Shown one piece after another: positions 8,312 to 15,578 of a DNA stretch of 42,417 bases; positions within the stretch are counted from its first letter, which is position 1; each line of letters opens with the position of its first letter. The DNA is from Bacteroidia bacterium. Lineage in GTDB: Bacteria > Bacteroidota > Bacteroidia > B-17B0 > Aurantibacillaceae. The position numbers were made by a program, and so were the translations under genes. The stretch is from contig JAEUTQ010000077.1 of NCBI GenBank assembly GCA_016787445.1, positions 1-42,417 of the forward strand, read 5' to 3'. The notes beneath the pieces are model-generated. The model was not told the DNA's origin. It did no database searches and saw only the letters and a program-made list of their open reading frames with translations.

Positions 8312-9079
8312 ATGAAAACTTACAATTTAAAACCAAACATGAAACAAGACTACGACAAATACAGCGCTGAAGATAAAGCTGTATGGTCGACTCTGTTTAA
8401 TCGCCAAAAGGAACTTTTGGAAAAAAATGCGGCACCCGAATTCCTAAACGCTTTGGAAGAAATTAAATTCAGCTCTGAAAAAATTCCGGACTTTCGGGAA
8501 GTTGATGCCATCCTTATGGCTAAAACGGGCTGGAGCCTGGAAGTAGTTGAGGGTATAATTAACGAACAGAACTTCTTTAATTTACTTTCCAATAAAAAAT
8601 TCCCGGCAACAACCTGGTTGAGAAAATTAAACGAATTGGATTACCTGCCTGAACCGGATATGTTTCACGACGTATTTGGACATGTGCCTCTATTGGTTAA
8701 CGAAGAGTATACTACCCTTTTTGAGAGAATCGGCAGATTAGGCGTAAAACACAGCCATGATACTAAGGCTCTTCATCAACTAGGACGGTTCTATTGGTTT
8801 ACCATCGAATTCGGATTGCTAAAATTTAATGGCGATTTAAAAATTTACGGTGCCGGCATTATTTCCTCCAACAGCGAAAGTAAATACGCACTTAGCTCTA
8901 TTCCACAACATTTGCCATTTAAGACACATACAGTACTAAATACCGAATTTGAAAACGATAAAATTCAGAACAAATACTTTATTCTCGATTCATTTAATCA
9001 ACTTTACAAAAGTATGGATGAAGTGGAAAGCATTATTGATGAAAAGTTGACCAAAGTCAACATAACAATTATTGTTTAG
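8312..9079 (+). CDS. phhA: Phenylalanine 4-hydroxylase
   Basis: Pterin- and Fe(II)-dependent conversion of phenylalanine to tyrosine, cytoplasmic. The 255-residue length fits the bacterial single-domain enzyme. The iron site is clear: PDMFHDVFGHVP supplies His119 and His124, and TIEFGL supplies Glu166, the usual 2-His-1-carboxylate facial triad. The ATG at 8312 is 22 nt after the leader terminator; an alternative in-frame ATG is at 8339. The gene stands alone behind a Tyr-rich leader peptide and terminator, which suggests induction when charged tRNA-Tyr is scarce, consistent with a role in tyrosine supply rather than only phenylalanine breakdown. The promoter of the next transcript overlaps the end of this gene. 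Confidence 0.95.
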   Translation: MKTYNLKPNMKQDYDKYSAEDKAVWSTLFNRQKELLEKNAAPEFLNALEEIKFSSEKIPDFREVDAILMAKTGWSLEVVEGIINEQNFFNLLSNKKFPATTWLRKLNELDYLPEPDMFHDVFGHVPLLVNEEYTTLFERIGRLGVKHSHDTKALHQLGRFYWFTIEFGLLKFNGDLKIYGAGIISSNSESKYALSSIPQHLPFKTHTVLNTEFENDKIQNKYFILDSFNQLYKSMDEVESIIDEKLTKVNITIIV

Positions 9080-9101
9080 TGGCTGAATATATATATATTT
9101 G
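9072..9101 (+). promoter_or_regulatory. Promoter of the cobalamin-riboswitch operon
   Basis: TTG at 9072-9074, 19 nt, then TATATTTG at 9094-9101: a textbook Bacteroidota -33/-7 pair. The -33 element overlaps the last codons of phhA (stop 9077-9079). The start would be about 9106, just before the riboswitch. Confidence 0.75.
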
Positions 9102-9108
9102 TCCCGTT

Positions 9109-9272
9109 AATGGTTCTTTTTAAAAGATTAATAGGGAATTGCGTGAAGAGCAATCTAATTCGCAAACAGTACCCGCTGCTGTGATTCTCAAATGAATTTC
9201 GGTAATTCTAAGCCACTGTTAATAATAATGGGAAGGCTGCCGGAAGAGATAAGTCAGAAGACCTGCCAATAA
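9109..9272 (+). ncRNA. Cobalamin (B12) riboswitch
   Basis: The conserved core of the adenosylcobalamin-type aptamer is visible in order: AGGGAAT then GCGTGAA (about 9136-9150), AGTACCCGCTGCTGTGA (about 9168-9184), GCCACTG (about 9212), GGGAAGGCTGCCGGAAG (about 9230-9246) and the B12 box AAGTCAGAAGACCTGCC (9251-9267). It precedes a TonB-dependent receptor, the classic target. B12 binding is expected to shut the operon off. Outer boundaries are approximate. Confidence 0.96.
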
Positions 9273-9381
9273 CAACATATTTGTAGCTTTCGGGATGTGA
9301 AGCCACAAGGCAATTAAATTATAATTGTTTTTATTTCCCGTATTGGTGCAAATGATTGTTCGTTCAGAATAATTATTTGTA
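9273..9381 (+). promoter_or_regulatory. Expression platform region of the B12 riboswitch
   Basis: The 109 nt between the aptamer and the btuB start contain CGGGA (9291-9295) complementary to TCCCG (9336-9340), enclosing an AT-rich stretch. There is no GC stem followed by a T-run, so I see no intrinsic terminator here. Control may act on translation or through longer-range pairing. The short frame at 9352 (six codons) has no support. Confidence 0.4.
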
Positions 9382-11331
9382 ATGATTTTATGTAAAAAAA
9401 ACATATCTGTTTTTAAAGTATGCATTTTATGCCTCGCTTTAAATTGTCTTTGCGCTTCATTAAAAGCGCAGAGCAAAGACAGTTTACGTGTAGATTTGAA
9501 TGAGGTGACCATTACCAGCGTCAAGCCAAAACAATTCAATGCCGTTAAAAAAACACAGTTGTTCGATTCTATAACAACAAAAAACTTTCTGCAACAAAAC
9601 TTGTCAGATATTTTATCCGTTAATTCTCCTGTATTCATTAAGAATTATGGTCCCGGTAATTTGAGTTCCGCTGCTTTCAGAGGAGGAAACGCTTCGCAAT
9701 CGCCTGTGTTATGGAATGGTTTTAATATTCAAAACCCAATGTTAGGACAAAATGATTTTTCGCAATTACCTGTTTTCATTTTTGATAAAATAGGAATTGA
9801 ATACGGTGGTTCCGCCGCCACGTGGGGAAGCGGGGCGATGGGAGGAAGCATTCATTTAAATAACAACAATGAGTTTGAAAAAGGATTCCGCACTTTATTA
9901 AATCTCGGACTTGGCTCTTATGGAAATAAAAAATTAAACTCATTATTACATTTCTCGAATAGAAAATTCAGTAGTAATACAAAGGTTTATTTTAATGAAG
10001 CGCAAAATGATTTTGAATTTAAAGACAGTACTTTAAAAAGACAGTTACACGCGAATTATGTAATAAAAGGATTTCTGCAGGAAATAAGCTGGATGCTATT
10101 GAAAAATCAATCCATTAATGTGAAAGCCTGGTACCACCAAAGTTTCCGCAACCTACCTCCTACTCTGGGAAATAAAACAAGTATAGCCTCACAGGAAGAT
10201 GACAACTTAAAACTAACTGCCGATTGGCATTATACAGGTAAAAACATCACACCTTCGGTACGCGTTGCTTACTTTAATGATCAACTAAATTACACCGATA
10301 GCCTCGCAGGAATTTTTTCAAACAGCAAAACAAAAACCTTTATAGCGGAAGCAGATGCCAAATATAATTTAGGAAAACTACATCAGATTTACCTTGGTTA
10401 TAACTTCACCAATTATAATGCTCAAACAAACAACTACATTCAAAACAATCCTGAACTTACTAAGCAAGCAATATTACTAGGTTACCAATTGAATATGCTA
10501 AATGGAAAGTTGGTATATGAATTGCATTTAAGAAAGGAATTTTCAGATGCATTTGAAATTCCGTTTACAGGAAATACCTGTTTATACTTTTTAGCATTCA
10601 AAAATCTTAAGTTAAAATTAAACGCCGCCAAGATTTATCGTCTGCCAACACTGAATGATTTATATTGGGCCAATGGTGGCAACCCGGATTTAAAACCGGA
10701 AGAAGGTGTGACTTACGAGGGAGGATTTGAATTCAAACAACAAATGAATGATTTTATATTGCAATCAGAAATGACCTACTTCAATAAAACCATCAGTAAT
10801 TGGATTGCCTGGGTGCCGGGTCCGGGAGGAAATCCAACACCTATCAATTTAGCAAAAGTTTATAGCAGAGGCACAGAAACATCAAACTTCATAGCCTACA
10901 ATCATAAATCGCTACTATGCAAATTAGGATTTAACAGTGCTTACGTATTATCGAACATTGTTCAGTCCACTTTAATCAATGATGCCTCCGTAAACAAACA
11001 GTTGATCTACACCCCTCGTTATAATTACGGCGGTAGTTTAATTTTGTCCTATGATCAGTTTACACTTTCTTATTATCATAATTACATTGGATACCGTTTT
11101 ACAAGCAGTGATAATAACAGCTGGCTGCAACCTTATCAGGTAGCCAATTTTAAAATGAGTTATACTTTTAAAATAAATCATCTCAATGCCACAACAGCGA
11201 TTCACATTAATAATGTGTTTAATACTGATTACAAAATAATCGAACAGCGACCAATGCCATTAAGGAATTATGAATTTGGTCTTACACTCAATTATTACAA
11301 ACCAAAAAACAAAAACAACAATTCAATATAA
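9382..11331 (+). CDS. btuB: TonB-dependent outer-membrane corrinoid receptor, BtuB-like
   Basis: Imports cobalamin and related corrinoids across the outer membrane using TonB energy. The 649-residue protein has a signal peptide (~1-29), then a plug domain (~40-160) with typical receptor signatures: LSDILSVNSPVFIKNYG, FRGGNASQSPVLWNG and YGGSAATWGSGAMGGSI. A C-terminal 22-strand-type barrel follows, ending in an alternating strand (NYEFGLTLNYY). The substrate assignment rests mainly on the B12 riboswitch directly upstream and the BtuG-like protein three genes downstream. The start is the ATG at 9382; no Shine-Dalgarno sequence is seen. The gap to the next gene is 10 nt, so the four genes 9382-14321 form one operon. 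Confidence 0.92.
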   Translation: MILCKKNISVFKVCILCLALNCLCASLKAQSKDSLRVDLNEVTITSVKPKQFNAVKKTQLFDSITTKNFLQQNLSDILSVNSPVFIKNYGPGNLSSAAFRGGNASQSPVLWNGFNIQNPMLGQNDFSQLPVFIFDKIGIEYGGSAATWGSGAMGGSIHLNNNNEFEKGFRTLLNLGLGSYGNKKLNSLLHFSNRKFSSNTKVYFNEAQNDFEFKDSTLKRQLHANYVIKGFLQEISWMLLKNQSINVKAWYHQSFRNLPPTLGNKTSIASQEDDNLKLTADWHYTGKNITPSVRVAYFNDQLNYTDSLAGIFSNSKTKTFIAEADAKYNLGKLHQIYLGYNFTNYNAQTNNYIQNNPELTKQAILLGYQLNMLNGKLVYELHLRKEFSDAFEIPFTGNTCLYFLAFKNLKLKLNAAKIYRLPTLNDLYWANGGNPDLKPEEGVTYEGGFEFKQQMNDFILQSEMTYFNKTISNWIAWVPGPGGNPTPINLAKVYSRGTETSNFIAYNHKSLLCKLGFNSAYVLSNIVQSTLINDASVNKQLIYTPRYNYGGSLILSYDQFTLSYYHNYIGYRFTSSDNNSWLQPYQVANFKMSYTFKINHLNATTAIHINNVFNTDYKIIEQRPMPLRNYEFGLTLNYYKPKNKNNNSI

Positions 11332-11341
11332 TATCAAGCTT

Positions 11342-12319
11342 ATGAAAAAAACAATTACTTTAATTTTAGCTTTCTTCCTTGTGCAGACTTATGCTCAAAC
11401 TGTCGCCGACTTCGAATCTTTTAGCTTACCCGCTGATTCATTTTATTACAATTCTACAACAAAAGACTGGCAAACGAACAACGCTGTATTTCAATACGAG
11501 TGGGATACTAACTTTGGTGGCTTTTGGAGTAAAGGGTTTTCCTACACTAATAAAAACGACACTGCTAACGGAGGTTTTATGAATCTATACAATTGCGCCG
11601 CCGGAAAAGGTTATAACAATTCGAATTATTATGTAAGTGCGCAAAACAATGGCATTATCCGTTTAAAAACAGCTACTGATAATAAAGTTGATGGATTTTA
11701 TATTACGAATTCAACTTATGCTTATAAATCCATGAAGAATGGTGATTCGTTCGCGAAAAAATTCGGAGGAACAACAGGCAACGATCCGGATTGGTTTAAG
11801 ATTACCGTTAAAGGTTTTTTAGGCGGCGCCATGAAAACAGATAGCACAGAATTCTATTTAGCGGATTTTCGTTCAAGTAATAATTCGTTAGATTACATTT
11901 TAAAAACATGGCAATGGGTCAATTGCAGTAATCTTGGCGTTGTTGACAGTATTCAGTTTTTCATGTATTCAAGCGATGTGGGAAGTTTTGGAATGAACAC
12001 ACCTGCATTCTTTAATATCGATAATTTCACGACCAGTAAAGTTGTGGGGATAAAAGAAAACACTTTGTTTACTCAGTTTAATTCCTACCCTAATCCTGCA
12101 TCTGACAACGTATACTTTTCTCTTATTTCCAACGAAACTTTTGATGCGGAAATAAAAATCATCAATGCGATTGGAGTTGAAGTAAGAAAAGAAAGCAAGA
12201 ACATTCAATCCGGACCAAACAACTTCCAATTAAACATCAGCGAACTGGCAAGTGGTTTATATTTCATCGAAATGAATCATCAGGAAAACAAACACACTTA
12301 TAAATTGATTAAAAACTAA
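11342..12319 (+). CDS. DUF4465 surface protein with T9SS sorting domain (corrinoid locus)
   Basis: 325 residues from ATG 11342: signal peptide ending near QTYAQ, a DUF4465-type beta-sandwich (~20-235; WQTNNAVFQYEWDTNFGGFWSKG region, FYITNSTYAYKSMKNGD, FFNIDNF), then a T9SS type-A sorting domain (~245-325; YPNPASDNVYF ... ISELASGLYFIEM). It should be secreted to the cell surface. DUF4465 proteins recur in Bacteroidota B12 loci, and from memory the B12-binding BtuH family of gut Bacteroides is of this kind; the BtuH link is inference. An in-frame start at 11270 lies inside btuB and would bury the signal peptide, so it is rejected. The stop overlaps the next start (TAATG). Confidence 0.85.
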   Translation: MKKTITLILAFFLVQTYAQTVADFESFSLPADSFYYNSTTKDWQTNNAVFQYEWDTNFGGFWSKGFSYTNKNDTANGGFMNLYNCAAGKGYNNSNYYVSAQNNGIIRLKTATDNKVDGFYITNSTYAYKSMKNGDSFAKKFGGTTGNDPDWFKITVKGFLGGAMKTDSTEFYLADFRSSNNSLDYILKTWQWVNCSNLGVVDSIQFFMYSSDVGSFGMNTPAFFNIDNFTTSKVVGIKENTLFTQFNSYPNPASDNVYFSLISNETFDAEIKIINAIGVEVRKESKNIQSGPNNFQLNISELASGLYFIEMNHQENKHTYKLIKN

Positions 12320-13293
12320 TGAAGTCATTACTGCTTACCATATTTACTTTATTGGCGCTTTTTTCCTCGGCTCAATTTCATGGGCCGGTGGGAAGCGCTA
12401 ATTCAATTGCCATGCATACAGACAGTAATGCATTTGTTGCATGGGCAAAAGAATGTAAAGTAACTAGGGGTTATCAGGATATTTCCAATACAAACTTAGG
12501 ACTTGTAACTGTAGGTGATAGCTCCTTTGCCATTGGAAAAGCTGATGCAGGAATTGTAAGTTTGGGTGATGGAGGAAGTGCCATCATAACTTTTAGCGCT
12601 CCAATTTCAAATGGTCCGGGTTATGATTTTGCGGTTTTCGAGAATGCCTTTAACGATTCATTTTTAGAATTAGCATTTGTTGAAGTAAGCAGCGATGGTA
12701 TCAACTTCGTACGTTTTCCTTCGGTATCTAACTCACCTTTAAATCCGCAGTTCGATAACAATGCCAATATGGATGCGACTAAACTTAATAATCTGGCAGG
12801 TAAATACCGTGCATTATACGGAACACCATTTGATTTACAGGAATTATCCTCATCACCGCAATTAGACATTGACAATATAACACACGTTAAAATCATTGAT
12901 GTGATTGGAAATGTAATGCCTCCTTACGTTAGTTTTGACTCCAACAACAACGCAATTAACGACCCCTGGCCAACGCCTTTTCCACAGGGAGGATTTGATT
13001 TAGATGCTGTAGGAGTGATTCATCAAAAAGCGGTTGGTATTCATGAACTAAAAGAAAATTCCCTACTTAGTTTCTACCCTAACCCTGCAAAAGACAAGAT
13101 AAACATACAATTGAAAGGTATTAACGAAACAGCTTCTGTTATTTTAACCGATGTTCTTGGAAATATTCGCATGGAACAAGAATTCAAATCTAATTCGTCA
13201 GTGCTAAACATTAGCGAACTCAGTTCAGGTATTTATTTTATCAGTATACATTCAGGAAATAAAGTTTGTACTAAAAAAATCATTAAGGAATGA
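12319..13293 (+). CDS. T9SS-sorted surface protein of the corrinoid operon
   Basis: 324 residues: signal peptide (~1-18, ending FSSAQ), a globular domain (~20-238) rich in beta strands (GDGGSAIITF, GYDFAVFENAF, FVEVSSDGINFVRFPSVS), then a C-terminal T9SS type-A sorting domain (~250-324; FYPNPAKDKI ... ISELSSGIYFISI). The globular part resembles the unnamed 'cell surface protein' family often found beside btuB and btuG in Bacteroidota; a corrinoid-binding or receptor-accessory role is inferred only from that position. It overlaps both neighbours: its ATG shares the A of the preceding TAA, and its TGA overlaps the next ATG (ATGA), which implies translational coupling. Confidence 0.82.
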   Translation: MKSLLLTIFTLLALFSSAQFHGPVGSANSIAMHTDSNAFVAWAKECKVTRGYQDISNTNLGLVTVGDSSFAIGKADAGIVSLGDGGSAIITFSAPISNGPGYDFAVFENAFNDSFLELAFVEVSSDGINFVRFPSVSNSPLNPQFDNNANMDATKLNNLAGKYRALYGTPFDLQELSSSPQLDIDNITHVKIIDVIGNVMPPYVSFDSNNNAINDPWPTPFPQGGFDLDAVGVIHQKAVGIHELKENSLLSFYPNPAKDKINIQLKGINETASVILTDVLGNIRMEQEFKSNSSVLNISELSSGIYFISIHSGNKVCTKKIIKE

Positions 13294-14321
13294 GAATAAC
13301 CTTTTACATATTATTCTTTGCTCTTCTTACTTCTTGTGTAAAAGACAAACCAAATGAACAATTGCAACCGGAAGTATCATTAGGTAATGGCGCGAAAGTG
13401 TACATTACTAACGAAGGTAACTATGGTAGTAACAATGCTTCGGTAAGTTTATATGAAGCAGAGAGTGGGAATGTGATTCAGGATATTTATAAAACACAAA
13501 ACAATAATGCGGCACTTGGCGATGTTTGCCAGAGTATGATCAAAATAAACAATCACTATTATATTGTTGTAAATAATTCAGGTAAAATTGTAGTCGTTTC
13601 ATCCGACAATTTCAAACATCAATTAACCATTACCAGTTTTAATTCGCCGCGTTATATTCTGCCTGTTTCGCCGAACAAAGCATATGTAAGTGATTTGTAT
13701 GCTAATTCCATTTCTATTCTGGATTTAAATTCCAATACAAAATCAGGTAGCATTCCTTTAAATGACTGGACAGAACAAATGCTTTTGCTCTATAACAAAG
13801 CATTCGTCACAAATTTGAAGTCGGATTACTTATATGTAATTAATACCATTACCGATCAAATCAGCGACAGTATTTTGGTTGGACCCAATGCAGGAAGCAT
13901 CGTCTTAGATAAAAATTCGAAGGTATGGGTGTTAAGCGGAGGAAACAGCAGCACAAGCACCTTAGCAAAACTCACCAGAATAAATCCGGTGAACTTACAA
14001 ATTGAAACAGCGTTTACATTTAACGCTTCTGACAAACCGGGGAATCTTTGCATTAATTCAACACGCGATATTATTTATTTCCTTAATACGCATGTCTATA
14101 AAATGGGTATTAGTGATACTAATTTGCCGACTTCCTCGTTTATTAGCGGTAGCGGCCATACTTTTTATGGGCTTGCCGTAAATGTGAACAATAATGATAT
14201 TTATGTTAGCGATGCCATTGATTACATTCAAAAATCGACTATTATGGTTTATTCATCAGCAGGAAGTCAAAAAACCACATTTAAAGCCGGCATCAACGCT
14301 TCGGGTTTTTATTTTGAATAA
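13290..14321 (+). CDS. btuG: BtuG-like beta-propeller surface lipoprotein (YncE/DUF5074 type)
   Basis: 343 residues starting with a lipoprotein signal (lipobox LLTSC, cysteine ~16). The rest is a repeated beta-propeller pattern: VYITNEGNYGSNNASVSLYE, PRYILPVSPNKAYVSDLYANSISILDL, GSIVLDKNSKVWVLSGG and GLAVNVNNNDIYVSDAIDY. BtuG proteins of Bacteroides are surface lipoproteins of this fold that bind B12 tightly and cap BtuB. Position in a riboswitch-controlled operon with btuB makes the same role likely here. The ATG at 13290 overlaps the previous stop by 4 nt. No terminator is evident after 14321. Confidence 0.88.
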   Translation: MRITFYILFFALLTSCVKDKPNEQLQPEVSLGNGAKVYITNEGNYGSNNASVSLYEAESGNVIQDIYKTQNNNAALGDVCQSMIKINNHYYIVVNNSGKIVVVSSDNFKHQLTITSFNSPRYILPVSPNKAYVSDLYANSISILDLNSNTKSGSIPLNDWTEQMLLLYNKAFVTNLKSDYLYVINTITDQISDSILVGPNAGSIVLDKNSKVWVLSGGNSSTSTLAKLTRINPVNLQIETAFTFNASDKPGNLCINSTRDIIYFLNTHVYKMGISDTNLPTSSFISGSGHTFYGLAVNVNNNDIYVSDAIDYIQKSTIMVYSSAGSQKTTFKAGINASGFYFE

Positions 14322-14438
14322 GTATACGTTCACTAAAACAAATTCGAAATTCACCTAACAATACCAGTAATTAGATTAAAGAATAAAAATTAATCTACTA
14401 ATTATCGTTATATTTACTTTACTTAAACAAAACATATC
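14322..14438. other. Intergenic stretch with an AT-rich inverted repeat
   Basis: TAGATTAA (14372-14379) and TTAATCTA (14390-14397) form an AT-only 8-bp stem with a 10-nt loop, too weak to call a terminator. TATATTTA at 14409-14416 resembles a -7 element for the glycosyltransferase gene. Confidence 0.35.
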
Positions 14439-15572
14439 ATCACGTCTGTTAACATAGTTTCCTTCGACATCCCCTTTCCGGCTAATTATGGCGGAGTAAT
14501 CGATGTGTTTTATAAAATAAAGCAATTACATCAAAACGGAATAAAAATTCATTTACACTGTTTTGAATACGGAAGAGCACATTCCAAAGAATTAGAAGCG
14601 TTATGTGAAAAGGTGTATTACTACAAACGCAAGACCGGTATTATGAATATATTTTCATTACTACCTTATAATGTTAAGTCACGTCAATCGGAGGAATTAG
14701 CGCAAAATTTATTGACGAATAATTTCCCCATTATTTTTGAAGTACTACATACCTGTTATTTAATGAGTGATGTACGATTCGAAAAACGATTAAAGATTTA
14801 CCGTCATAGCAACATCGAACACGATTACTATTATCATTTAGCGCAATCAGAGAAAAAGGCTTTCAAAAAAGTATATCTTAAAGAAGAAGCAAGGAAACTT
14901 AAGAATTTTGAAAAAGTCGTTGAACATGCAAATCTGATATTGGCAGTTAACGAAGATGATACTTCCTATTTCAAAAAGAATTATCCTAAAGTGCCATGCG
15001 AATTTTTACCCAGCTTTCATCCGAACGATAAGGTTTCTTCACTATCCGGTAAAGGAGACTATATTTTATACAATGGCAACCTCAGCGTTTCAGAAAATTA
15101 TGCAGCTGTTTTATGGTTGCTTGAAAATGTATTCAATAAGATAAACTCGCCAATTATTATTGCAGGATTGAACCCTCCCGCTTTCTTAAAAGAGAAAATT
15201 AAAAAATTGAATCATGTGCAACTAATTGCCAACCCTTCCGAAGCACAGATGAACAAATTGATTGAAGAGGCGCATATTCACGTACTTTACACCGAACAGG
15301 CAACCGGACTTAAATTAAAACTAGTGAATGTTCTCTTTAAAGGCCGCTTTGTGGTGTGTAATGACAAAATGCTGCAGGGCACCGGAATTAAAAGTAACTC
15401 TACGCTGGCGATTGGTAATACGCCATCAGAAATGATTAAAGCCATTGAATCTTTAATGGGAATGGATTACAATGCGACATTCATGGAAGAAAGAAAAAAA
15501 CAAGTAAGCCGTTTTTCCAATCAGCAAAATGCAGAGAAATTGCTCTCGCTGATTAATAAACCGACAGCGTAA
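14439..15572 (+). CDS. Glycosyltransferase (GT4-like), apparent non-canonical start
   Basis: Probable sugar transferase acting on glycans at the cytoplasmic face. The first canonical start is GTG 14505, but the frame stays open back to TAA 14424. The upstream stretch encodes VNIVSFDIPFPANYGGVIDV, which is the expected donor-fold N-terminus with its glycine loop. No ATG, GTG or TTG lies between 14427 and 14505, so initiation at ATC 14436/14439 or ATA 14454 is the best reading; 14439 is used here. The C-terminal half has a Rossmann-like pattern (GDYILYNGNLSVSENYAAVLWL) and the late acidic region EEAHIHVLYTEQATGLKLKLVNVLFKG in two runs, as in GT4-type enzymes. Acceptor unknown. It converges on the S46 peptidase with a 6-bp gap. 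Confidence 0.8.
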   Translation: MTSVNIVSFDIPFPANYGGVIDVFYKIKQLHQNGIKIHLHCFEYGRAHSKELEALCEKVYYYKRKTGIMNIFSLLPYNVKSRQSEELAQNLLTNNFPIIFEVLHTCYLMSDVRFEKRLKIYRHSNIEHDYYYHLAQSEKKAFKKVYLKEEARKLKNFEKVVEHANLILAVNEDDTSYFKKNYPKVPCEFLPSFHPNDKVSSLSGKGDYILYNGNLSVSENYAAVLWLLENVFNKINSPIIIAGLNPPAFLKEKIKKLNHVQLIANPSEAQMNKLIEEAHIHVLYTEQATGLKLKLVNVLFKGRFVVCNDKMLQGTGIKSNSTLAIGNTPSEMIKAIESLMGMDYNATFMEERKKQVSRFSNQQNAEKLLSLINKPTA

Positions 15573-15578
15573 GAAGCA

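Noticed and set aside
9219..9638. 139-codon minus-strand open frame across the riboswitch and btuB start
   Set aside because: It is antisense to the conserved aptamer and the btuB signal peptide and resembles no protein family.
11270..11341. Extended start of the DUF4465 gene inside btuB
   Set aside because: It would add 24 residues before a perfect signal peptide that starts at ATG 11342.
14372..14397. AT-only inverted repeat between btuG and the glycosyltransferase as a terminator
   Set aside because: No GC in the stem core and no T-run; expected by chance in AT-rich DNA.
14424..14505. Frameshift at the 5' end of the glycosyltransferase
   Set aside because: The conserved N-terminal residues are in the same frame as the rest, so no shift is needed; only the start codon is unusual.
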